Source of the DNA: Amphibalanus amphitrite
Taxonomy: Eukaryota > Arthropoda > Thecostraca > Balanomorpha > Balanidae
Assembly (NCBI RefSeq): GCF_019059575.1
Contig: NW_024881838.1
Coordinates: forward strand, 124,001 to 188,000
DNA length: 64,000 nucleotides
Reading direction: 5' to 3'
Shown here: in pieces, positions 23,824 to 34,367 of the stretch
How positions within the stretch are numbered: the first letter of the stretch is position 1
Layout: every line of letters starts with the position of its first letter
Position numbers and translations under genes: made by a program
Notes under the pieces: model-generated
The model's database searches: none
What the model saw: the letters and a program-made list of their open reading frames with translations, nothing else
What the model was told of the DNA's origin: nothing

Positions 23824-25700
23824 GCGGGTTCCACTGTGCACAAACAGCTAAGGGTTGTGCATTTAGTATGGTCATGAGAGAATCCTGTTTGGTTTAGGCT
23901 CATAATACAATGCATGATCACTTCCTGTTCATAAGTTTAATTGATTTTCTTCTTCCCAAAAACAAACAATAAATGCTCTTCTCCATATTCCCCTTCACTC
24001 AACAACTTTTGATCACTTTTCCCTAAAGGCCTAAGGTAATGCATTGGTAAAAACACAAATGGATGGCTCATCTCAATAGTCAATACTTCTGTCTCCTAAT
24101 GCTCCTAATGCCTTTGATCATGGTGGCAATGCGATGTGATGATGACAGCATTCCATTTATCACCACTGAAACACAACTTAGCTCAAAAACACTCATATAC
24201 ATAAATTTATTTATCTCCATTTGTGCAAAATTACTTAACTTATCACATTCTTTGACTATTGCTTCAGAAAGACATATCAGACCATAAGATTGTGTGAAAC
24301 AAGAAAAGATTATCAGGCAATAGAGTTGATATATGTGTAGATGAAGTCCAGATTGTAGACTTGAGTTTGGTAGGTTGTAGGAGTTAGGTTGTAGGTTTTA
24401 GGCTGGTGGGTTCGTAGGTAGTATATTGGTAGGTTGAAAGCTTTGAGTTAGAAGGTAAGGTTAGGTCAGGTTAGATGTTCAAAATCTTCACTGGACTTCA
24501 TCTTCACATTTACCACAGAGTTGACACTTGACAAGCTGTGCCAGCCAATCTAGCAACTAAGTATTCCGCACTAGCACGCACATAGGCTGGAAATGTGCAC
24601 AATCACACGAAAAAAGGCTGCAAGTTTGGGAACTCTGCACTTATATGGAAACTACACTAATATTCAATGATGTCTCATTTGCCTTCTGAAAATTTCTTAG
24701 ATAGCATTGCATCAACAATCAACAGTGTCAGCTCATATCACAGCACAGCCATTCGGCATGGCATTTACCACATCATGGCACGCATTGTGCACTGATCCAC
24801 ACAAAATTCACACCACAATTAATCTGCACTGCATTGTGCATTGGCTAAGTGCCTCTGCCTGCACATACATCTTGCTGAACTGCCCTTCTTGGCAATATAA
24901 TGTTGCAGCCGCAGGCATTGTAAGCATCAGAAGAGAGCCTGATGTTCTGGAGATTAACGGAGCAGTTTGAACATGCTTGCAAATCTGATGTTATTCATAG
25001 GTCTAAGCCTGACTTCGAGGAAATTTGAAGAATAATTTGAAACCAGTTGCAATACTGTTATTCTAGCCGTTTCAGTTTCACTTTTCAGCGAGGTCAAGGT
25101 TGTGCAGGGCCATAACAAGGCCTTCTTCACTTCAAATAATAATTGCAATTGCAAATCAGAGGCAGAACTGAATACCACAATTATTGAACAAAATTCTAAA
25201 ATTGAAAATCACTGCGACGAAAAAGTACTGACGGCAGGAGACGCGATTTCAATAATAGAAATAGCATATCACCCAAAGCTACCTATACTGTAATTTGTTT
25301 ACCTCGGCCGCCGAAAACACGTGTTTTTTTCCGACCGACTGCATTCGCCGACTCGCGGCCCCAGATGACGTAATCAACAAATAATTGGCCAATTAAGATA
25401 ATAAAAATGATTGTTGGAACAATTTAAGAAAAAAACAGGTAACACTATCTAATTTTGTTATTTAATAATGTCAAAAATTCGTCTTAACGACCTTAGATGG
25501 GGACTTTTTACTTTATGACGTCATGTGTGCCAACAGTTTTCAAGAGGAAGTATAACAGTGGAATAAAACTACCTCTATTTGTAACTTGTTCGCCATTTCT
25601 GTCGACATTTGACTGCTACCATATCCCAAACTCTGACTGTACCCGGTGTTCTATATACTCTGGCGACGAGTTTCACCACGCCGCTAGACCAGCACGACTC
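23824..25700. other. Leader-intron DNA of paralogue 1, AT-rich
   Basis: No gene is recognised. At 24,355-24,480 a degenerate TAGGTTGTAGG/TTAGG-like patch recalls the arthropod telomere word TTAGG but is too irregular to be telomeric. A 63-codon frame at 25,102-25,293 is AT-rich and unsupported. Confidence 0.35.
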
Positions 25701-25710
25701 GACGGTAACC

Positions 25711-25754
25711 ATGGCGACAAACCTCACCACGCCGCTAGACCAGCAATTCGGCTT
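25711..25754 (+). CDS. Paralogue 1 coding exon 1: start codon and N-terminus
   Basis: ATG in strong context (ACCATGG) begins MATNLTTPLDQQFGL with an NLT glycosylation site. The exon ends in phase 2 at TT|GTGAGT, and the first G of the next exon completes Leu. Upstream in frame, the same peptide theme (ATSFTTPLDQ) is present at 25,660-25,689, but it starts at CTG rather than ATG, so the 51-nt unit is tandemly repeated and only the second unit has an ATG here. Confidence 0.75.
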
Positions 25755-28700
25755 GTGAGTTTGTAGGTACCAAGTCCTTGGTACACTCGGGGGCAGATTG
25801 ATGTTCCACCACTCCCTACCCATCGGGCTCCTATATATGGCTAAGCACTGGCTGCTGCCAGTGGCAGCACTGGCAGCACTGGCACTGGCAGGCAGTGCTG
25901 AGCAGTGCTGACGGCAGGCAACACTGGCAGCAGCCAGTGCTGAGCCATAGGAGCCCGATGGGTAGGGAGGGTTCTGCGACACCTGAGCGAGCGTCAGTTC
26001 AGCGAACGACATTTGAGCGAAGCCTTTTCAGCGATTATCAATTTAAGCGATTGACTTTTTCAGCGATTGTCAAGTCGGCGAATTCAATCACAGCGATTAT
26101 CAACTTAAGCGAGGACCAGAATCAGCGAAACCATATTGAGCGAATATATGGAGGTCAATGGGGGACCAATTGAGCGAACACAGTTACAGCGAAACCGAAC
26201 GCGACGGAAGTCAATCATTTGCTACTTTTCTGGAATTATTGCCCTTGGAATACCTGCTTGGTATGTGTCATGCTTCAAGCTGCGCGCGGCAAATTAAAAA
26301 TTTGCTTTTAAGCTTGGAAACCACAAAAAAATATCTGGCCTCATTCTGCAACCTTGATCTGGAAATGTGGAACGTGAGAGATAGGACGATGGAAGGAATG
26401 CCAAGGACCGATAATAAGCTCGAGGGATGGCACAGGGGGATCTAGTCTATGTTTCAGGGACCTCACCCAAATATCTGGAAATTAGTACGTTGCTTGGGGC
26501 AAGAACAAATTTTTCAACATGGGGAACTGATCCAAATTCAAGGGGGGAATTTCGCGAAAAACAGCACAAGCAATATGAATCTCTGAACAAACGTTTGGTC
26601 ATCATTATTGGCAAACAGCAGGGGGGGGGGGGGGGTGAAATCGAACCGCTGGAATTTTTGAGCAGTGTGGCATTAAATTTGGAGCTTAATGTCTGAACTT
26701 TGAACGTGACATCCGCCATCCAGTTCCGGATAACCATGGAAAGTTCCGGAAACATTTGTTGTACGTACGCTCGCAAAAGAAAAAAGAAAAAAGAAAAATA
26801 CACCGTTACGGGACAATGAAGTGTTTCGCTGAAATGAGAGTCGCTCAAACTGTAGTCGGCGAAAAAGATGTCGCTGAAATATAGCTTTCGCTTAAATTGA
26901 TAATCGCTATATTTGATAATCGATCAATTTGATATTCGCTAAGTTGCCAGTCGCTGAAAATGGTTCGCTCAAATGACGTTCGCTCAAATGACACTCGCTA
27001 AAGTCGCTCGCACCGGTAGGGAGTGGTGGAACATCAATCTGCCCCCGAGTGTACCAAGTAGGTACGGTCTTGCGAGATTAAGCGGTAGGTTTTGCACTTT
27101 TACATTTCCGGTTATATCTCAGAAACTAATCGATCTACGATGAAGCCATTTTACACGATCATGGCCGGCTTGTTACCCAACAAGTCGATCGCATCTTCAA
27201 CACTTACAAGCTTAAGACGACGAAGATATAGCCTGAAGTATAATTTTCTAGGTGCAAAACCTACCGCTAAAACCCGCGAGACCTGTACATATGTACAGTG
27301 GCCACTGGCCATGGACTATGGTGACAAGACAGTGAGTCACAACTAGCAACTATTTGGTGATTGCATTGATATCAGTTTTGATTACTCAGTCCACACCGTG
27401 GCCAGCTTTGTTTTATGTGTTTTCGTGTTTCAGGTTTCCCGCTGAGCTGATAAGGGTGCGCTCAGGGACGCTCGCCTTCTTGATGGTTGTGGGTTTCGTA
27501 GGGAATTTCCTGACATTGGTAGCCATCAAACGCACTCCTAGTCTGCATAATGCCACCACCGCATTCATCGCCAGGTAATAAGTGTGAATAACGCTCGCTG
27601 GGGGGGGGGGAGGGGGGGAGTGCTCCGTGCCATAGGGCATACCTTCCCAGTAACCCCATATCTATTGAATGGCTACCGGATATAGCTGCAGAACGTAGTG
27701 TTGCATTTCGTGCGTTACCGATTTGATGTTATACATATACATTATCTATCTGTCGCAGATAGTTTCGCTATATCTGCAGAGTTGTGTCGGCCTAACTGCA
27801 GCCATCTATAGCAGTCTGCCGTTGTACCTATGGCATGGAGTGGTGCTGTTTCAGTCTGGGTGTAGCAGATCTGATGTTCTGTGCGCTGGTCTTGCCATTG
27901 GATATTGTCCCCTTCTCCGAGAGCAGCTGGCTGAACGGCAACAGCGTCCTCTGCGTCATGCAGACCTTTCTCAAATATCTATCGGTGATGGGTTCGCTAT
28001 TCTCCATCAGCCTGGTAAGACTGCAGGGTCACAATTTACTGTACCTATATATGTGTAGGTAATGTCACAATAGCTTGCACAATTTTAAGACAAAAAAAGG
28101 ACTTTGCGTGTAATTATTTCGGCTTGAATTACACGGATTTGACAGTTCCACGGTGATGGAAGCCCGGCGTATACGCTAGTTGGTCTGGTCGATTATGTGT
28201 TAGATATAAGTACCTACATACCTACCTAAAGAGACCCGAATCCACTCGCGTGGCCGTCCATTGCAGGGTTATCGGGCAAAACGCACCCGTGCATTAAAAT
28301 GTCTGTTTACTATTTCATATTTGCATGCATTTTCAAGCAACCTTTAGTGTCATTTAGGGTCATTTTACCTTCAGTCAGGTAAAATGTAGCTTAATTTATC
28401 ATTAGGGGTATAGGTTGGTGCACATTGTAGCACCTTTACCTATTAACTATCCCAGAGCATTTACACTGTCTTTCGTTCTTTTTCAGATATCGTTAAACAG
28501 GTACGCATTTCTTCGATATCACCTTTTAGCGCTATCTCTAACCAGAAAGACGTTATAGATGAAGTCTCACTTTTATCTCCAGATAGGCTATACAGTAAGG
28601 TAGCCCATTGCCCAACGGTAGTTTTTAGAAGAGTGATTGTTCAATACCAATTGCAACATTTTTGTTCTGAGCAGGTCGAACAAGAGACATGGGAGTCCCT

Positions 28701-31700
28701 CATGTAGTTAAGTACTAGAGTTATAGTAAGTTAGGCATGCAAGATTTAGAACCTTCGTCTCGCGGTACAGCGAGAACGCAAAATGTAAATTCTTAGCATG
28801 TAGGTATAGGTGCCCCAGCCTTGCCACTCCGGGGAGGTATCCAATGCGCTGACTGCCCAGCGTCCGTCAGGTTTGTGTTGATCATCTGTCCTCCTGGCGT
28901 CTATCACCGGCTGTACCAGAGACGGTGGGTAGCGGCGCAGATCGCCGGCATCTGGAGCTTCAGTCTCGTCATGCTGACCCCCACCCTGGCCGGCGCCTGG
29001 GGTAAGCGCTTATGAGAACGCATGTATATTTGTTGCATTGCACACTGAAAGTTATGTTGACCAGCACCCACGCCTATGATAGGCTACAAAACTACATATA
29101 TCTGGGCCTCTGGCGAACTAGTCGATACGAGGCGAAAACGAATGGTAATGGATTATGAATGCGTGAATCAATATAGCAGTTTAGGATATGGGCGCTGACA
29201 CAGGATCCCAATTTTGAGCACTACAGCAGTGAAGTAAAAAGCATTACCTGCGTATCCTACGAAATGTGTGCACTTAACTTCAATGAGCACACCAGCCTAG
29301 CCTGACGGGGGCCGCGTGCGGGACAGGCCGGTTCGGCTACCTGCCGCGGCTGCGGTGCTGCGCCATCCTGCCGGTCAACGGTCGCTCTCCCAACGTCGCC
29401 CTCTTCATGATCACCTTCCTGGCGCCGTGTGCCGTCATCTCTGTCTGCTACCTGGCCATCCTGATCGCCGTGATGAGGTAAGGACTAAGGCACAGCCCGC
29501 GGTTACTGCAGTGAGAATGTAATCAGACGCTTTTGTCAAACAATTTGTCTAAAAAAATCACCATTCATTTCATCATTATTCATTCATTTCTTTGTTGTTT
29601 TATTTCTTTAGAGCTCACATGATATCATGTGCAGCCTGTTAGTTCCAGCTGTCTCCCTCGGTACCCACCAGCCCCCCCCCCATGTGGATGTCAGAGCGCC
29701 GCGTTTCCTTCCAAAGGTCGAACAGGCGGCAGCGGCAGTACTTAGCGCCACAAAACGGCGAGGTCAGCAGCCAGCACGCCCTACGCCAGCGACGCCACGA
29801 GGTGCGCGTCACCAGAATGTCCCTGGCCGTCTTCATGGCCTTCATCGTGTGCTTCACGCCGCTCACGATCATTAACATCTGGGACGTCGGCTTCAACCAC
29901 CCAGGTGACAGACAACCACCAGAGACGGCTAAACTTTATCTGTGACTTGACCGAACGGCGTACGGCTACAACCATACGGGTAACTTCCCCCGCATCCCGC
30001 AAGACCATTCAGCCGAGCGCACCCTGCCGGGTGGGGGGGGGGGGGTGGGGGGGATTCTGCACCTTGTCTAACTTCCGAATGTGACCTGTGACCTGCTAAG
30101 GCCGGTCATAAATTTGGCCTTAGCAGGTCACAGATCAGGTCAATGCCACGCCAAGAGTAAAAACTGCAGGTTCCTACATTACCAGCTTTGGATCTCAGTT
30201 GACGAATAATGGACTGAGCTGATTGATCATCTAAAAGCGTTTTTAGGCTACCATGACAACATGCATTCCAAATATTTTTTTTTGCGAATGTCAACGGTCC
30301 ATGTTAAGTCACGTCACCAAAGACGAACTATTGAATAGGATGTGAACGACACACATTTTCTGGATAATTTTACTCAAAGAACTCAGGGGTATGCTGAAGT
30401 AGTGATATGGATGGACCATATTTGGATAAAGTTTACATCAAAGTCAGGATAAGGACAGGGTTAGGTTCAGTATTGAAGTTCGGTATTGGCTGAGACAAAA
30501 AAAAAAATGTCTAGTGCTGATGCAGTTTTTTCTCGGCGAATCGAATTGTGCTGTATTTATTCCTTTACAAGGTCTCAGCCTCCCAATTTTTTTTTTATTT
30601 GTACCTTTGTGTCGTCGCGTCCTTAAAATTTGAGAAATAGTGCCTACATTTTTAACCGACTCCCCTTAAAAAATGGGATGTAGTTAAGTGCAGAGACTGC
30701 ACCTACCTCTCTAATATAATTTTGGTTTTTCGATAAACGGAACTTTTTTAATGCTACCAAAAAATCCATAATTAGAAAGTTTGAATAAAAGGCCAAAATT
30801 TTCTAAATAAGCTGTAGAGACATTTCAACTAAGAGGAAAATTTACGTGCATGCATTTCGTTACGTCTTGATTTATTAAAAACTGAATATGGTAGGTATAA
30901 AGGTGCGTTTGAAGTTTTGCAGTTTTGAAGCGGAAATGACATGACATGACGTTTTGATTTTCCTCAAACGTTTCGTCATTTTCCTCAAATTTCCCGACAG
31001 ATTTCGTTGAAAGTTTCAGGCAGCATGTCGAATTGAGGTAGGTATATGATAAGGCACTAAAAGACTGTCGGTGCCGGCTTGACTCGCCTAGAAGCCATTG
31101 GCGAGAAAGCGTGAGGGGAAGATTCTGCCAAACACCCCTACGGAGCGTGGTTAAATACGAATCACGGTGTTGGAGGTGAGCCCTGAGACGACGACTTACG
31201 GCTACCACTATTTTAACTTCTGGTATACTCGGAAAGTGGCAGCCCTGTGACTCGGATGGCCGGCGGCTACAACCGGCAATGTGACTGGCAATAAACATTA
31301 AGCAGACTCGACAGCTCACTGGCAGACCCAGGAAGGCGGTCTTCAACGCTGCGGAGGGCATACTCCCAAAAAGTTTCTCCAAATAACAAATACTCATCGG
31401 ATTTGAATTCCTCGCGCACTCTTGTGCAGTTTAAAACAAACTTTTCCTCATACAAGTTGTTTTGTTTTGGCTTTATTTTCGAAAAAAAACAAACAAACAA
31501 ATTTTTGTCGATTTCGGGCGCTGCGATGGGGGGGGGGGGAGGGGCAAGAGACATTTTCCCCAAATGCCCTCGCACTATCGGGGATCCCCCCTGGATTCCC
31601 CAGTGCGACAGCTGCAGTGTTAGGACTTCGAGGGTAGGTAGTGACAGCTAGCACAGTAGCAGGGTTCTTATGTGCGCCCATGTAGTGACTCGTGCTCGCA

Positions 31701-33533
31701 TTTCCAGTGTTGCACGTGGTCGGGTACGTGATAATGTGCGCCTCGAGCTCCATCAACCCCATCATCTACGTGGCGCTGAGCCAGCAGTACCGGCGTGCCT
31801 ACTGGTCATTGTTCAGCTGTGGAAAGCCGCGACGCGGCCCAGAGACCTCGTCAAACGGTGAGACACCAGTGTCGGTAACGAAAGCAAAGGCAGCCCGGGA
31901 CGCGACAGACTCGACTGCCAGCTTAGCTTGGGCGGTAACTCTATAAAAGATATGGTTAGTAAAGCCATTAAAAAGCCTTTTGGGACGACAACAAGGGAGC
32001 GAAACGGTGAGCCCTGCACGTGCAGAAGCGCAAGGGCCGATGGGTACTTCCAACTGACTTGTGCAGTGTGCACGGCACCCCTGGCCTCTAGCAGTGTGCC
32101 AATTTGGGCGCAATGGGCCCAGCCACTCTTGATATATGGGAGTGGCACCCTGCATGTGACCATGCGCAATCTGGGTCCCAACTAACTTTTGCACGGCACC
32201 CTATGCTAATTGCCGGTCCCTGGTCGTGTACCAATTTTGATTGCAATCGGCCCAGCCGTTCTTGAGATCTAGGAGCAGCCCCTGCATATGCGCACGTTGA
32301 CGTACATTAATCGTCAGTGACCGTCACCCACATATGTCGGTACTATTTCAAACAAACTACGGTTAATAATGAAATGGTTCGAAGAAGGAATGGAATACGG
32401 CCCGGCCACTCATATTCAGGATTGTTTGCTATCCTACGAAGGACTTCGCTCTCTTGTAATAAACACTTGAACGGGTGGTTTGAAAATGTCATAGGTGAGA
32501 GTGGGGCAAAGCGGCCACCCGGGGCAAAGCGGCCACCCATCGTTTTAGCCCTTCATAGCTGACGTCAGTTCCAATTTATGGTTTCCAATTATACTTCTCT
32601 TCACGGTCGTTCGAATGAGCCAGACCGGGGTTTCAGGCCCATCACCATTGTTCTGTGAAACACGGAAAAGCATTTCTTGCCAGTTTACCAACTATGTTTA
32701 CAATTTTTAAATGTTATGTTATTCCATAACCGTTTGAAATTTTTATAAGCGTTCTTGTCCATACATTGCATGATTATCGTACATGTATTCTACCAGTTTT
32801 AATGTTTTCTACCCCACTAATAGCTAAGCTGGAATATTTTTGTCTCGGACGGTATGCGCGGGGCAAAGTGGCCGGGGCAAAGTGGCCACCCCCCAATTGG
32901 CCATAAGTTGCTTCCATCTGGATAAAAAACATTATGTATATTCAAATGTGTCGTCATGCATTCATCTTGGGCACTTTTCAGTTGCATGAGTTACCAAATA
33001 ATGCAATTAAATGTTTATTTTCATGAAAATCCTTTCTTTGTTTACCTACAGGTGGAAGATGATAAAGTAAACATCCATCCTCGCTTAACCTTGTCACCAT
33101 CAAATACCCTATAGTCGTACACGAGGCAACTATTTTGTTTCTCATATCGGGACTTGAGAAGACGCCGGTGGCCACTTTGCCCCAGGGTATGGGGCAAAGT
33201 GGCCAATATGCATAGGTTTAAAGTTTTGTCAATATCTTTAATATGTGAACGCCTTTGTAAATAAAACGCAGTTGAAATAAAATGCAACTTAATAGGGATC
33301 ACATTGGTATAGAAAGAATCTTTCCAAGTTTTAAAATCAAGCGTTGGCATCGTGAGAAGCGTTAGGGTGGCCGCTTTGCCCCACTCTCCCCTACATTCAA
33401 ATAACGAAATTGATAACCGAATTGATAAAGGGCAAGTATATCGCTGCACCTAACCGAATCGCACATGTTTCTGATGTTTCTCAATGTTGCAGGCCCCGCA
33501 CTCACCTACGTCACCGGCCTCAGTCACCAATAA
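25711..33533 (+). CDS. Moody/Tre1-like GPCR, paralogue 1 (nine coding exons)
   Basis: Predicted seven-transmembrane receptor that would signal through heterotrimeric G proteins at the plasma membrane. Coding exons are 25711-25754, 27434-27574, 27855-28014, 28487-28500, 28871-29001, 29327-29477, 29672-29904, 31708-31857 and 33493-33533. They sum to 1,065 nt (354 residues) with consistent splice phases. Landmarks in order: N-glycosylation site NLT near the N-terminus; TM1 GFVGNFLTL; TM2 VADLMF; Cys in LCVMQTF before TM3; NRF replacing DRY; TM4 IAGIWSF; ECL2 Cys in CAILPVNG; TM6 CFTP; TM7 NPIIY; then a short basic helix 8 (QQYRRAYWSLF). The NR(F/Y) motif, the WGRFG...CAILP loop and NPIIY followed by QYRRAY are typical of the insect Moody/Tre1 group, known for blood-brain-barrier and germ-cell-migration roles. 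The ligand is unknown. A tandem paralogue lies at 36,416-59,809. Confidence 0.88.
25777..27058. mobile_element. TIR element K with AGCGA arrays, in intron 1 of paralogue 1
   Basis: A perfect 44-bp terminal inverted repeat starts CTTGGTACACTCGGGGGCAG. Inside the left arm AGCGA recurs at short, irregular spacing (25,980-26,200). The right arm carries the complement TCGCT at similar spacing (26,825-27,010). A 150-bp hairpin with GCAGTGCTG-type repeats lies at 25,818-25,970. TAGGTAC is found just outside both ends (25,764-25,770 and 27,059-27,065). The element starts 22 bases inside the intron. A diverged relative is at 57,852-58,000. No transposase recognised. Confidence 0.75.
27434..27574 (+). 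CDS. Paralogue 1 coding exon 2: TM1 and ICL1
   Basis: Acceptor TTTCAG|G, donor CCAG|GTAATA, 141 nt, phases 2 to 2. It encodes FPAELIRVRSGTLAF, then the TM1 core with the conserved Asn (GFVGNFLTLVAI), then KRTPSLHNATTAFIA. Paralogue 2 has the same length and borders. Confidence 0.9.
27855..28014 (+). CDS. Paralogue 1 coding exon 3: TM2, ECL1 and most of TM3
   Basis: Acceptor TGTTTCAG|T, donor CCTG|GTAAGA, 160 nt, ending in phase 0. It contains the TM2 Asp (SLGVADLMF) and the disulfide Cys (VLCVMQTF), and finishes at LFSISL just before the NRF motif. Confidence 0.9.
28487..28500 (+). CDS. Paralogue 1 coding exon 4: 14-nt microexon encoding ISLNR
   Basis: Flanked by TTTTTCAG| and |GTACGC. The 14 bases encode I-S-L-N plus two bases of Arg; the third base is the first G of the next exon. 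It carries the N-R of the N-R-F motif, the family equivalent of D-R-Y. An identically placed 14-nt exon with one silent change exists in paralogue 2. Skipping it would shift the frame. Confidence 0.88.
28871..29001 (+). CDS. Paralogue 1 coding exon 5: ICL2 and TM4
   Basis: Acceptor GTCAG|G, donor TGGG|GTAAGC, 131 nt. It encodes FVLIICPPGVYHRLYQRRW, then TM4 with Trp (AGIWSFSLVML) and the TPTLAGAWG boundary of ECL2. The intron before it is about 370 nt in this copy but 2.4 kb in paralogue 2. Confidence 0.9.
29327..29477 (+). CDS. Paralogue 1 coding exon 6: ECL2 and TM5
   Basis: The acceptor GGGACAG|GC has a poor pyrimidine tract but is the only nearby choice that keeps phase 1, and it is conserved in paralogue 2. 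Donor ATGAG|GTAAGG. It encodes RFGYLPRLRCCAILPVNG with the ECL2 Cys, then TM5 ending CYLAILIAVM. Confidence 0.85.
29672..29904 (+). CDS. Paralogue 1 coding exon 7: ICL3 and TM6
   Basis: The acceptor ACCCACCAG|C was chosen because it keeps phase without a stop; the stronger-looking TTTAG at 29,611 leads to TAG at 29,640. It encodes a basic ICL3 (ERRVSFQRSNRRQRQ) and TM6 with CFTP (MAFIVCFTPLTIINIW), ending at HP|G. It is 9 nt shorter than in paralogue 2, the difference being at the start of the loop. Confidence 0.8.
29905..31707 (+). other. Intron 7 of paralogue 1
   Basis: Contains a poly-G run (30,031-30,052) and the dispersed repeat shared with 16,450 (31,370-31,640). At 31,240-31,300 a segment is conserved with 59,205-59,265 of paralogue 2 (CTGTGACTCGGATG, GGCGGCTACAACCGGCAAT, TGGCAATAAAC). 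The conserved segment ends in AATAAA and may mark an intronic polyadenylation site, which would give a receptor lacking TM7. This is inference from conservation only. Confidence 0.45.
31708..31857 (+). CDS. Paralogue 1 coding exon 8: TM7 and helix 8
   Basis: Acceptor TTTCCAG|TG, donor AAACG|GTGAGA, 150 nt. It encodes LHVVGYVIMCASSSINPIIY, then a helix-8-like QQYRRAYWSLFSCGKPRR. If the donor is not used, the frame continues for 29 more codons to a stop at 31,944-31,946 (GETPVSVTKAKAARDATDS...). A very similar read-through tail exists in paralogue 2. Confidence 0.9.
32494..33391. mobile_element. TA-flanked GGGGAGAG-family element (GGGGCAAAGYGGCC variant) in intron 8
   Basis: Begins GGTGAGAGTGGGGCAAAGCG after TA (32,492-32,493) and ends with CCGCTTTGCCCCACTCTCCCC before TA (33,392-33,393). 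The word GGGGCAAAG(C/T)GGCC recurs at the left end (two copies), in the middle (32,858-32,890, two copies), at 33,170-33,205 (an inverted pair) and at the right end. No transposase. Paralogue 2's matching intron is only 224 nt and lacks it. Confidence 0.8.
33493..33533 (+). CDS. Paralogue 1 coding exon 9: C-terminal tail and stop
   Basis: Acceptor TTGCAG|GC. It encodes GPALTYVTGLSHQ followed by TAA at 33,531-33,533. AATAAA at 33,529-33,534 overlaps the stop codon; the same overlap exists in paralogue 2. Confidence 0.75.
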
Positions 33534-34359
33534 AGTAAACAGCCACGCCGTGGGTCTGGGTGGAGGGTCCGCCAGCGCGGGACCGTGAACATGTTCCGCT
33601 CGGCACAACCGGTCAGAGAAGTAACAGCGAATCGTCGTCTGGCCGCGAGGAAATACGAGTGATATAGTGACAGTGTCCAGTTTGTGCGGTCAGGGCCGGC
33701 AACGGATAATCCAGAAGAACCACGGAGACTGTTGTTTCTCGATCCGCTGCAATAGACTCATTTCATGTACAGATGCGGCACGTTAGCCCAGCAACACATT
33801 GGCGGGACAGATTAGACATGCTTGGGTCTTCTTGCTTTGTGTTGCATGCGCGGCGCGCGCTGTCATGCTTATTGTTTACACCATTTATAACATGAATTAT
33901 GATATCCATGATGTAGTAAATGTGTACGAAACAAACGTTGAAACGGATTAAGCGTGCACGAACTATAAGATGTCTGTCAGCCATGAAGACGCGATGTGAT
34001 CATGCCATAATGCACGTTTCGTCCGGCAAATCACCGAACCAGAAAGATGGGCATCGAATTCATATGTTGCATTGAAATCGATTTGCACCACACGTATGAG
34101 TGCTGAGCATGCTTGTACCCAACGTAAGCACCGGCTCTTTCAATTCTGAAGTCCCGTAAGTCGCACTGATTATTGAATGCTTTGGAAAAAAACCGTGAAC
34201 CGTGACGTTTCTAATTCGATCCCCGAGACATAGGTACTAACTGTTATTATTGTTTCTTTGAACGTTGTTGGTCAATCGAGTCATACAGTGACCTTCTCTT
34301 TGAAATGCTTATATGCTTCACGCCTGGAATACCTATTTCGCAGATGTTATTTCCTCATG
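33534..34359. other. 3' flank of paralogue 1 within the duplicated unit
   Basis: Homologous in patches to 59,810-60,300 and 61,430-61,740 of unit 2, for example AAGACGCGAT, ATGCACGTTTC, GCATACTTGTACCCAAC-like text and AATTCT(G/T)A(A/G)GTCCCGTA. It has no gene of its own. Probably 3' untranslated and intergenic DNA. Confidence 0.5.
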
Positions 34360-34367
34360 GGCACAAG

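Noticed and set aside
24355-24480. Telomere-like TAGG repeats
   Set aside because: TTAGG words are present but irregular and mixed with TTGTAGG and TAGTATA. This is not a telomeric array.
29287-29326. Alternative 5' extension of exon 6 using upstream AG sites
   Set aside because: An upstream acceptor (29,286) is in phase in paralogue 1 but has no in-phase, stop-free counterpart in paralogue 2. The GGGACAG|GC acceptor works in both and gives the expected WGRFGY loop.
29612-29671. Using the strong TTTAG acceptor at 29,611 for exon 7
   Set aside because: It has the right phase but meets an in-frame TAG at 29,640, whereas the acceptor at 29,671 gives an open frame matching paralogue 2.
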